Below, piece by piece: positions 47,810 to 59,500 of a DNA stretch of 64,000 nucleotides. The translations under genes were made by a program, and so were the position numbers. Position 1 is the stretch's first letter; each line of letters starts with the position of its first letter. The notes under the pieces were generated by a model, which did no database searches, was not told where the DNA came from, and saw only the letters and a program-made list of their open reading frames with translations. The DNA is from Nectonema munidae (lineage: Eukaryota > Nematomorpha > Nectonematoida > Nectonematidae), in contig JAUIRK010000101.1 of assembly GCA_030549495.1 (NCBI GenBank), positions 930,001 through 994,000 on the forward strand, given 5' to 3'.

Positions 47810-48960
47810 GATTTACAGGTTTAATCGATTTTTTTGACAGATTTTATTTATTTCATAAAAAAATAAAAATCACTTTACATACTTGAAATGTATAAAAAAC
47901 TTTTTATAAGAATAAAATTTTAATTTTGACATGGGCTGTCATATTTAAATTATTTTGTCAGGTTTGACAAATATTTATAAAAAAAAAAAGGAATATAACC
48001 AGTAGACACAGCCTACTTGAAAATGGGTATATGTGTGTAAAATGCCTATATACACGGAAAACTTCATCTTTCTATTAAACGTAATTCTCTAATTCAAAAA
48101 ACCGTGCCTGATCCTTTCTTTTTGGGATAAATCAATTTTTTGACAGTTTTGATTGATTTTCATAAAAAAGTGAATTTCACCACTGAATTACGCATGCTTA
48201 AAAATGGGTATATATGTGTAAAAAACTTTATATTATTACTTAGATAAAAAGTTTCTTTTTAAGATGAGCTGTCATATATAAATCAATGCTTTGATAACTT
48301 TAATTGACTTTTATAAAAAAAAATGAATATCACCGCTGAATTCAGACTGCTTGAAAATGGGTGTATATGTGTAAAAAACATTATATAATTAAGATAAAAA
48401 AATTTTTTTGAGATGAGCTGTTATATGTAAATCATTTTTTTGACAGGTTTAAATGATTTTCATAAAAAAACTAATATCATCACTGAATTTAGCATGCTTG
48501 AAAATGGGTATATATGTGTAAAAAACATTATATAATTATTTAGATAAAAAGCTTCTTTTTGAGATGAGCTGTCACATTTAGATCATTTTTTTGACAGTTT
48601 GATTGATTTTCATAAAAAAAAATGAATATCTCCACTGAATTCAGCATATTTGAAAATGGGTATACATGTGTAAAAAACTTTATATAATTATTTAGATAAA
48701 AAGTTCCTTTTTGAGATGAGCTGTCACATTTAAATCAATTTTTTGACAGGTTTGATTGATTTTCATAAAAAATGAATATCGCCACTGAATTTAGCATATT
48801 TGAAAATGGGTATACATGTGTAAAAATCTTTATATAATTATTTAAATAAAAAGTTCCTTTTTGAGATGACCTGTCAAATATAAATCAATTTTTTGACAGG
48901 TTTGATTGATTTTGATAAAAAATGGACATCACCACTGAATTCAGCATAGTTTAAATATAT
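47810..48960 (-). repeat. Tandem array, about 150-bp unit (array 3)
   Basis: Seven to eight units. The gacaggtttgattgatttt box recurs near 48.14, 48.29, 48.44, 48.59, 48.74 and 48.89 kb at 146-155-bp spacing, each with cactgaattcagcat, gaaaatgggtatatatgtgt and gatgagctgtcac segments. Rightward units are nearly identical, leftward ones decayed. Its reverse complement matches array 1 segment by segment. It abuts copy B of the composite repeat. Confidence 0.85.
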
Positions 48961-49097
48961 ATGTAACATTAAAAATATTTATAAAAACTTATTAATATAT
49001 GAGAAAAATAGGGGGGGGGGCACTGCACTTGAGCGGATAAATTTTGCCCAGCACTAATAGGGTTAAGCTCTCCTATCTCATTCAGCTCTCTTCTCTC

Positions 49098-49316
49098 CAG
49101 TGACGTAGCTAGGCTGGGCATGAGGGGCCGTGCCCACTCTCCTATGTACCTAAGGTGCCCCATGCATCTTATGCGATATCAGTTTTTGAAAATTTCTCCA
49201 ATGAAAGGATCAAGAATGTATAAATAATGTTGCTTAAGTTTTTTGTTTTTAAATTGTGCCCCCCCCCCCCCCCCCCCCCCCCCCAGCCTATCAACTTTTT
49301 TCTGGCTACACCACTG
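49098..49316 (-). mobile_element. Miniature hAT-type element, orthologous insertion in copy B
   Basis: CAGTGACGTAGCTAGG to CTGGCTACACCACTG, flanked by cttctctc and cttctgtc (7 of 8). The flanks are the reverse complements of those at 21.0-21.2 kb, proving a single ancestral insertion before the larger repeat multiplied. Confidence 0.8.
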
Positions 49317-50904
49317 CTTCTGTCTAATTTGCATTTAGAGTTAAATTAAAAGTTTTCAATCGTTACAATTTTATATCAATGAATATTGTTAGACTCGCGC
49401 TAAGGATTTATTTTCAACAAAAGTATTTTGTAACATTTGAAAACTTCAATTTTTTCAAGTCAAGAATGAATATTTTGACTAGCTATTCTGTTTAAAAAGC
49501 AAGAATACTCTATTTGCTTAATATTTGAGCAGATATTTTTTATAATGTTCGATTGTTAAATTTTCTAAGTAATACTACATAATTAATTAAATCATTTTTT
49601 TAAGAAAATTTGTTGATTATTATAATAAAAATATAATATTGAAACAAAATGTTTCAGTTGCTAAAAATGTACTTAATCTATTTATAACAGCTGTCAGAAT
49701 TTTATTTGTGGACAAAAATATTCAAAAAAAACGCAATTATTTTTTTTTCTCGTATACTTTGATTTATGTTAGTTTAAATAATTTTTTAATGATTTTGCGT
49801 TTTTAGACTTAAATAATTTTATAAAAAGTGATTAAATTACCATTTTTGTATACTATGATTATTTACATGTAAAAAACATAAGTGCTAACAAATTACCCTA
49901 TAAGGCCGTGTATGCTACATGTTGGCTTTTGCTACCTTATAAAAACTTGAAAATATCAAATAAACTCTCATTCTTTATGCCTCCTATTATTTTGAAATTA
50001 TTCTGAGAACAGACGGTTCCATTTTAAAATAGTGAAAATTGCTTTATTAGTTTATTTTGTTTCCTTTTTCTCTTATGTTAATTATGTAGCAAATTTTTCA
50101 ATTTTGAGTAAAAGGTAAGGTGCATCGGGTGTATTTTCATTGACAAGGCACTGATGTACCGCTTATGTCAAACTATAAAAAATTCGTATCGATGAGGAAT
50201 CGAATCCAGAGACTTCCGTCGTTAGTTCATCATATCAACCAACCTGTCATGCCACCCATAGAGTATGCTGTAGGGGATACGTCAAATTAGTTTTCAAAAA
50301 ACTAAAATTATGCTGTAAAAATTTTTAGTTTTTGTTGAAGCTCTATAACTTTTTCTGATAGACTTTTTTCTCCTTAAAAGTTATTATAAAAGGCAAATCA
50401 TTGCAAAATGTTAAAAGTTATTTTACTTTTTGTAGCTTGCACCAATTTAGCTTTTAAACTATTTTTGAATGATGCTAAGAAAAATGAAGTAATGCAATCT
50501 TAATTTATTTTGCACAATTATAACTTCATTTTATACCCTTGCCCCTGAATCAATCACATTTTTTCATATAAACATCGCAGGGTGTCTAGTAGACTCTTTG
50601 CCTTTAGACTACATTCATTCATATAAACTATCCAACCGTCAGTTATTTGTTTTCTCTATGAATCAAATATCCTTTCATCAATTCCTGTAATGTGCCTGGT
50701 AGACTACTTCATTTTTCAAATGAAAAGCCTATTCCAATTTTGGATTTTTTTAAACTAGTGTATATTCGATATGCAAATTTAATTAAAATATTTACGCTGA
50801 AAGTTTAGTATTTAAATTCACCAAATTTGTAAAAAAATATAAACTAGTCTCATAAATTTAGGACTTTAGGTATGCGCTGAATACACTCTATTTTAAAGGA
50901 TTAA

Positions 50905-51060
50905 GGGCTGGTGGGCTGATAGGTAGAGGCGTCGCCTACGGATCCAAAGCCTTTGGGTTCGAATCCCAGCGATGCCATCGACTTATCATAAAAAGTTCAT
51001 CAGTGCAGATATGGAAGTTTCTACTTCCCTTGCATGAAACACCCTGTCAAAAAAAAAATT
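50905..51060 (+). repeat. tRNA-derived SINE inserted into copy B
   Basis: Head gggctgataggtagaggcgt with B box tttgggttcgaatcccagc, body tgcagatatggaagtttcta and a short A-rich tail. Same body as the 28.80-kb SINE. It sits where copy A has uninterrupted sequence next to the 953-bp GGTC element, so it is younger than the composite repeat. Confidence 0.75.
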
Positions 51061-51169
51061 GCTTGAATATTTTGTCTCCGGTGGTATTTCCAGACCACTA
51101 ATTTTAAAAATTGCAACAAAAAAATTTCGCCCACCCCCACAATAATTTTGAGAATGTGCGCCCCTGCTC

Positions 51170-52320
51170 TAGACCTAAACTCAACCCTGTTTAACTCATT
51201 TAAGATCAATGTTCCCAAAGGGAACGCAGACGAGTTGTTACTTTAAATGGAATTAAATAGGAATTACTAGTCGTCTGCTTTGTTCGGTCCTAAGTGGGTT
51301 AAGCATTATAATTACGGTCCTTTTGGTTTTAGGCCATTTTGTTTTCGGACGTTTTCACCAACATCAAAGATAACTGTTTGTACACTGAAAATTTGGTACG
51401 ATATATAAATTAAAGTTGTCAATTAGCAATGTTTGTTCTGATGCTTTAATTTGTGAATGGAAAATGTTTACGAGCTTATTGGAATTTAGTTTGAACAATT
51501 TTAGCCATTTTTTTGTGTTCATAATTTTATTTGTAGCTTATTTTGAGAATCGTGGTATTTGATGGTAATTCTCGTCATCAAATATGGTGTTTTTATGTTT
51601 TTTGGGGCGTGATAAAGACATTCAAGTTTATATTTCTGTTATAGGTGATGGGTTTTCAAGTTTAAAGTATGTAAGTGTTTTTTAAGCGGATTTTAAGATT
51701 CACGTGTCTGTTAGTATGCCTCGTAAATTAGTCATGTGGACTGTTACAATGTGTTTTATGGGTAGGTTTGGGGTGCGTTCAAGGGAGTGAGAAAGTTTGC
51801 TATTTCTTAAATAAAGATCAAAGGAGTGACAAAACAAAGGTCAGTTCGTTATTTAGGTTGTTTTTCAGTTAGTTGGTGTTAGCGTTTTTGTTGAAGTCTT
51901 TTATTAAATTTTTCAGGAATTTTTGTCATGGAACTCCTTTGATTTGTCGCTTCTATAAGTTTCCGTATTTTTTCACTCTTTTGAATTACCATACTTTTGT
52001 CATGTCCTCCTTTTGATTTGTCACTCCTTTAATAGTAAGCCGGTAATTTTACGTTGAATGATATGGTAAACTGATTTCATCTTTGAGTTTTCTGATGTGA
52101 TAGTAAAAGTGTATGAAAGAACGTCATTTTTTCAATACAAAAATTATATTAGAACTATTGAAGTTATGTTTGAAAAGGTTTAAAAAACGCAGTAGAAAAG
52201 GAGCAAAATATTCTTTTTTATTATATATTAATTCAAAATAATTTTCAACATATTCAATTTTGAAGAAATAAAAATTATCGCATCCCAGGAAAAAATCCAA
52301 CCCAGTATAACTGGATCGGG
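51170..52320. other. Intergenic stretch downstream of both genes
   Basis: No gene recognised. Contains decayed T/G-rich sequence at 51.3-52.1 kb. Unassigned. Confidence 0.4.
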
Positions 52321-52322
52321 AC

Positions 52323-52934
52323 TAGGGTTTGAATGCGGTAATTTTTTACCACTAATTTATCGGTACTTTTTACTTAAACGTTACCGAACACGCTTTAGCG
52401 AAAATTAGAAAATATCAAAAAAATTCATTACCAAACTACAAAACAGTAAAAAAATCTATCCTAATTCATATACAACAGGCTATATCCCTCTTATAAAGAA
52501 AATGACGCAAAAAAATGATAAAACTAATGAAACTAAATTATTACAAGAATCAGACTCCATCACAGATGATACAATGCTTCAAGGATATATCAATGAAGTC
52601 ATAAATAAAAATAAAAATCAGACTTTCTTCATTGATAAATACAGAAACGGATTTGTAGACGCAAGCCTTATGCTTAAAAACCATATTTTTTCTTCAAAAT
52701 AATAAATATTGTTAGTTCTTATTTTTATAATTAATCTCAACTTTAAGGCAAATTTATGCTAAACTTCTTTGCTTGAATCTGATTTCAAAGGTTTTAATTT
52801 AATGAGTTATTTTGAAATAAGTCTTTTTGTATTATTTAATAGTCAAAAATACATAAAAATTATTAAAACTAGTAAATACTGACAAAAATATCTTCTGTTC
52901 GGGGATTTACCGGTAATAATATTTTCAAACCCTA
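52323..52934. mobile_element. Inverted-repeat element with TAGGGTTTGAA ends, about 612 bp
   Basis: TAGGGTTTGAATGCGG at the left and, read inward from the right, TAGGGTTTGAAAATATT; the first 11 bases are identical. Subterminal ggtaat/ttaccggtaa motifs recur. The interior includes a 66-codon frame (52502-52702; LQGYINEVINKNKNQTFFID) that I do not recognise. Flanking 8-mers do not match, so the family (hAT-like ends) is a guess. Confidence 0.45.
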
Positions 52935-53357
52935 ATTGAAATCTTACGCTCCCACCACTAGGCCGTCTGTCAAAAATATTTCTCTACACTTTTAATATAA
53001 AATTTTTGTTATAAGGATCAAAATTGGAATTTTTAAAATAAAATCTACCACTTTTCGAGAATATTTATGCAATAGAAAAATCTTTTAATGCAATAATTTT
53101 ATAATATATCATACTATAATGGTCTTACACTTTTGAGACTAGTTCAATTCTTGATTTAGCTGTGTTTATTTCATCAAATATTTATTCATTGATATGGCAA
53201 AAATTTGATATTATTATCTTAGCGAGTTATTTACTTGTGTTGTATAAATGAAAAGGTATAAAATAGCATAGAAACTTCATATAAATTTTCCGTGTAAAGC
53301 CCCTAAATTAGCCATTTTAAATAAAAGTAATATAAAAAATATTTATTTAAAAATTTT

Positions 53358-53572
53358 TCAAAAAAGAGATCTAAGATCGTAGGCATCATCTTCAGTAATT
53401 GAATTTAGTTTTGCCATGTTTTTAGTTATGTACTTTATATGGTTGTTTAAGTCGGTCTTTAAAGGCATACACTTTGACTTTTCCAAACCACCTTTTCTTT
53501 CTTCAGAGTTTTCATTGATTAAATTCTTAAACATATCTTGTATATGTTTTGGAATTACGATAGATGTAAATT
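53358..53572 (-). CDS. XPO5: XPO5 last exon
   Basis: Starts after a TTATTAG acceptor and reads FTSIVIPKHIQDMFKNLINE, matching PSLQKVADKRRKDQFKRLIA, then HIKYITKNMAKLNSITEDD and the stop TGA at 53360-53358. An AATAAA on the minus strand follows within about 20 bases, a possible poly(A) signal. Confidence 0.85.
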
Positions 53573-56500
53573 CTAATAAAAAATAGGGTAATTAAGAAAA
53601 AAAGATATAGAAAAAATGGTTCTCTGGAGCATTCACTTGAAATGGCACAAGGGTCTATTTAGGGAGGGGCAAATTGACCATTTTTTAGGAATGTTATGAT
53701 TAGGATAATATACATGTATATACAGACAAAAGGCAGCCATGGACCTCCATCTAAAAAATTTCCTTTGCTCAAACCATTTTTCTAGTTACTATAACCCGTT
53801 TTGGTTAAAGCAAGATCTGTTGTGTCGTTTGAATGACAATTCCGAAAAAACAAAACAGCTTTTCTTTCGATTTAATAACCAAGCTTAGGAAAAGTTTTAT
53901 ACCAATTTTTGTTAAAATCTCTAAGCCTATCTCACTATTTTTTAGATCATAAACACAAAATATCAATCTTTTCAGGTATCCATCAATATTAGCCAGATCG
54001 TTCGCTTCAAAACTTTGTAAATTAGTAGTTTAGTGTAAAAAGGTTGAGAACCATTGAAGTAGCGGCTAAAGCAGAATTTTCCGCTTTCTTACAATGATGA
54101 GCTTTGACTGTATATAGGCTATGAGCATAAACCAACTTATAAAAATGTTACAAGTATTCATCTTTCTTGAAATCACTTTTTTATAGTTTAAATGCACAAA
54201 ATATATTAAATTTACAATGCCTAAATCAATGTAGGAATTTAATAGTAAAAATAGACAACGGCACAAAATATATTAAATTTACAATGCCTAAATCAATGTA
54301 GGAATTTAATAGTAAAAATAGACAACGGCCCTTCAATAATAATTACAAGTACGAAGCATTTTTTTATAATAAAAAAATGTGAACGAATTTGTAAACAAGA
54401 ACTCACAACGAAATATTTTAAAGGAAACTCGTTTGGACAAAATAATTGTGTTCGCTTCTATTTTATTTTATACTTTTGAATTTCTAATGAAACTTATGTG
54501 TGATAGTGTTTCTAAGCCGATTTTTTTCGTCAGTCCCACAATATTCGACTCAAACAAAGTTTACCGTTTATATACTCTATATAATAATAAGAGATTAACC
54601 TTTTTCATTTCCAGCATTTTCTTTGTCAAATATCAGCGCAGCTTCTTTAAGTGGAAGCAACCTTTCATCCGTTATTAAAGGATAGGACTCAAATAAAAAG
54701 ATAGCGCTAGTACTTAGAAGGGAATTTTTCGGTGAAAATAAGACATAAATTGCGCATAACAGGCGAAGGCACTCGCCGTATTGTTCACTTTCCATTTTAC
54801 AAAGCGAGATTAGACAAATGTTGAAAATAGATTTTATTGCTTGTAAAAATAAAGGAGAAACTTTCATTTGTTCATTGAACTTCAAGAAAACCTTTTAAAA
54901 TTGTATGGTATGAATGTGAGTGTATACACTTTAAAAGAGAATTTAGCTTACATAGTTCATGAGAGCTTTGATCAAATCAAAGGTCTTTTTTATTGAACCC
55001 ACTTGATATGAAATAACACTACACTCGAGCACAGTGGTAATAACTGAAAATAATTCCTAAAAAATGAATAGATATTTTGACTAATGACAAAAGTTTTATT
55101 AAAAATTGATAACCTCATTTTCAATCAATTTTATACCGTGAGCACAAAAGACGACCGCTTTGTTGTCTAAAGAATTTTTTTATTTTTTGCAAGAAATTTA
55201 AATTCAACAAAAACTTTACTCAAAGAATCGGATTCGAGGAGTTGTTGATCAGGAGTCCTCTCAATAAGGACAAGGTATAAGAAGTCTATATAATCTCTTA
55301 AAATAAAACCGCACAAGTTTTGAAAGAGAATTTCGTTTATTTCTTTAGATTCGCCAGTAATAACATCATGCTTGTAAACTTCATCCTTGCCAATGCTAAT
55401 TGATGCAAAAATCATTTTTTTAAATACAAAAATTTTAAGAGAGAATTTTACTTCTCAAAAATCGAGGAAAATGATGAAGAGAGGATGGAAATTCTTTTAC
55501 CCAAGTGCAAAATGTAGAAGGAAGCTGGAACAAATTCATATGGACACTTTTTAGCCAAATGACTAATCAAAGGATGAACAAATGCTTTAACGAAGTGCAA
55601 GGGAATCGAAGAAAAGTTTTGAATGGCAAGTGCAAAAGAATTTTGGAATTGAAGAACACTACTCATGTCCTCTACCTGGGCAATGCTTTCCAAGTGAGGG
55701 AGAATGTGGGAAAAGAAAATGACGACATTTTCACAAATCGTACGGTAGTGCCGTCGAAAATTTTTATACTTTTCACTCTTTATTGAAGGATATTTATCCT
55801 AAAAATAATTGGTTCACAAAAAAATTAATGAAAGTAAAACAAAGTAATATGATGATAAGTGAATAATTGTTATTACGTTCAACTCCATTTGATGAGTCAT
55901 CAAGGTTAAGTTTACGCAGATATCTTGTTTAGATAGGAAAAACGCTTCTTTCAAGTTTTCATTATAGGTCGAAATAGAGTTTTGAGAGTAGGAATCTACA
56001 ATGATTTTTATTAAACGAAATAAGTTCGGCAGAATCACTTCCTTTATGTTGGGAATTATAATGCGTGGTGCTCGTTTGAATATCGATTTTAAAGCTAATA
56101 TTACGAAGACTAACTAAAATTAATAATACGAGTTAGTAATGTTGGAATAAATCATTTAATTTTCTAAAATACTTTATGTGTCTTGGATATTTTGAAAAGT
56201 TCTGTTGAATTATCAATTTCCTTCTCAATAAAAATAAGAAATTCTGGAACGGAGTTTAATGCTGAACAGAACTCTTCCGACCTCCAGAAATAGAATAATG
56301 AAGCCAGTGAATTCTGAATGAAAATTTGTATAAATAAGTGTGAAAATTCAATGAAAAACAAAGAACAAACCTTGAGCAACTCTTCTTTCGTAGAAGCATC
56401 GGAAAGGGAAGAAATTAATAGGATATTGCACTCAAAAAAAGTTTCTTTCAGCACTGGAGATAAACTTGGACTTCTGATGAAAGAAAATGGTTTTTTATTA

Positions 56501-59500
56501 TAACAAATTCGGATATTCAGAAGAAATACTCTAGAATATTATAAATAATTGTGTGGAGTTCGGGGTAGTGTTGAGACAGGAAAGGCGCGAAATCTTTACT
56601 CAAATTGATCAAGATAGAGGTGCAATGACGTACAAATTCTAGAAGTTCAAAGTTTACTGGAGAATCGACAACGCAGTTTGCAGGCATCCAAATTTTATCC
56701 ATGTAAAAAATGACCTCGTTTAAAAGCTAATTAATCAATAAAGATATCATAGTGAGAAAAAGAGCTTACTTAAACACCTTTTGATTTTAAAAGTAAAGGT
56801 ACCACAAAAACTCTACTCAAAGAATCGGATTCCAGACCCTTTAAAAGTAAAGGGTGAAATTGAGGATTCACAAGCATTATGATGGACCAATTCGCAACAC
56901 GGGTGTCAAACTATCTGCAAAGAAGCTTGAGTGGAACTAGCATTCTAGGCCAAGATGTTGTATTATCAAAATGCTCATTGTTAATATTAATCCATGCATT
57001 CTTTCCGCTTATTTACTGTGATATAATTGGATATACAATATTTTACCAAACATCATTGGCTATTGTTATTCAACACATCCACTTGACTTACTTTTCTCTA
57101 TTTACGAGCTTTTCACATGAAAAAGGTGAAAACAGTGCTGTTTCTATATAACATAATTTACAAGTATTTTTTATATCAATGAATCTCTTAATAAAATTGC
57201 CGGGGTTTACAGGGATGTACAATTCTCTTCTTCAAGTAAGGAACAAATAAGTGATGTTAAAGCTTAGACTTTGTTCATCTTTTGGTTAACACACCGGGCT
57301 GTTATAACTACGTATCCTATTTTTTATTTTGACATATTGAAACTTCGCATTACAAAATGAATCAATATACATTTTCTTGTGAAAAAAAATATAGGAAGGA
57401 GTGGGCTTAAGACGGGTAGTAAACCCGCTTCTAGGGACATGTCACTGGTTACAACTTAATTTTTTAAACCCCCCCCCCCCCAATAAATATTTTGAATAAG
57501 TTAAAAATTAAACAAAATGCAAAAAAGGAAAAATGGTAGGAAGTATTTAAGTTCAAACCTTTGCGTAAAAGAGTTTCAAGGTTTCAGGAGAAAAGTTCAA
57601 AAAGTATGTCAAAGAATACACACAAGAGAGGATTTTTGACTGGAATGATCTATTATCGAAAGATTGATCTACAAAAGCTCTGATGAAGGCTATCGCTTCA
57701 TTCTTTAACTAAAAAGATGTATATATCATTTCTTGTACCCAACTTCTAGCAGCACAAATATAGACATACAAAGAAGAGTTAAAAAAGAAAGTATTAGCAA
57801 AAATATCCCTAACAAAAATCAAAACAAAATGAGCGAGCACCCTTGATTGAATATTAGGATTGCCAAAAAATAGGTATAGAGAATTTACACATTAATCGAT
57901 TGCTAGACCGCAATTTCTGCATTCCAATTTTGTTTTTAGCATTAAAAGTAGTACTTAAAGTCAAGGATTTCTTTCAGATATTTGCTTAAAAAAAGTAGGG
58001 CCAACAAAATTAAAAAATACTTAATTTATTTTAAACATCTGAACTTTTTGTGAGTGGATGGATGCTACAGTAAGCAAGTACAATAAGAACTAATAAATTA
58101 TGCAAATGTTTGAAATTTTTATGAGTGAAGTAATGATGAAAACGACAGAAAGATATAAGAATAATGTAAATCGTAAAAAGCATTATAATACCCTTATTTA
58201 TACATTAAGATTTTTCTAAAAAAAATTTTTTTAAGTAAGTTTTAATAAGAAACTCATATATAGCAAAAGTGTGAGTTGTTTTTACTATATCGCAAATCAT
58301 TTTAAAACATGAGTGCATAAAAATATTTTTCTTCGTGTTTAGGAACCAAAATGTTCCAAAAGCGTTTGTCGAACAATGTAGCCGTAGATTCACGAAAAGT
58401 TCCTTTAAAAAAGTCCAAAGCTAAAAAAAGCATAGGAAATTACGGTTCTGGAGACTCGATATGCGCCGTAGTTCACCGACTAGTTAGAGTATAGATTTGT
58501 GTACTGAGGCAGTTGGAATGTTGGATTCAAACCCAACTTAGTATATAGGAGGTCTTAGCTTAAACATAACTATTGGTCAGCGCATAGAAAGACATCTCGA
58601 AAGCACTCTGATCAGAAAAGTCTTGTCATAGAGAAAATAGCAGAGGAGGGAGTATGCAAAATTAAAACTTCATCACTAGCATACCCATTCTCTGCTTCAG
58701 TACTTTACAAACGAACAATAATATAATGGTTGCACAATCTGAATACAATTGCTTTAAAATATGTTTTCAATTTTATCAAGCATCCTATTGTATTGCCCGA
58801 TATATTTTATAGGTGAATATTGTTAAATATGTAAACAGTGAATTTCTTTTATGAACTATATTTATTCATTTTAATGGAATAATTTTTGAAGAGGCGAAGA
58901 CAAATTTCGATGTAATTTTTAATATATAATAAATTTTTAAAAAATATAGACCAATTTCTAACACATGTGTTAAAATTCTACTTCAATTTTATACAACCAG
59001 TTTACGCGAACAAAGATTTTCATCTTTTTTTAATCAAAAATGAAAAATCAGCTTGCTTGGAATATTGAAAGAGAAGTTTGCACTGAACTTTCAAATACGG
59101 AGTCAAAGTTAAGCAAGCACGAATACAGGCCCAAAATCTAGTGACTAAAGCGAATATTAATCCCTTTTTTAATTTCTTAATCGAAAAAACAAAGATTATA
59201 TATCTATTTGTGTAATCCTTCTTCCGTGTGTCTGCATCTTGAAAAGAATATCGATGCATGGCGATTAATAAAAGGTTAAGGAGTACTATTCTACATGATA
59301 ACCCGCGAAAATTGATGCTAGAGCTAGGAATATTGGGTTTACTTCTCGAAATAGATTTAGGCGTGATATGAAAGAATAAATTACTTCATCAACATTTTGT
59401 GGTAAAGTAGAGGATTTATCCGCGGAGGATATGTAGTTGCTGAGAGAAGAAGAGAAAATGGGCAAGACCTCTAATACATATAGCAAAGGAGGTGAGGCAG

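Larger units (their letters stand above)
49062..51166 (-). mobile_element. Inverted second copy of the composite repeat (copy B)
   Basis: Reverse complement of 18.34-21.26 kb. It ends at 51166 with the same terminal GATGTGCGCCCCTG-type sequence and is truncated on the left at about 49062 beside array 3. It contains the same miniature hAT element (49098-49316) and SINE (about 50105-50275). It lacks both GGTC elements, showing their uninterrupted target sites instead (ctttaaaa near 50.89 kb, aaactaac near 49.77 kb). A different SINE (50.91-51.06 kb) interrupts it. A C run of about 25 bases lies at 49259-49284. Confidence 0.85.

Noticed and set aside
47810-48960. CRISPR-like array
   Set aside because: Whole 150-bp units repeat with no unique spacers; this is a eukaryotic satellite.
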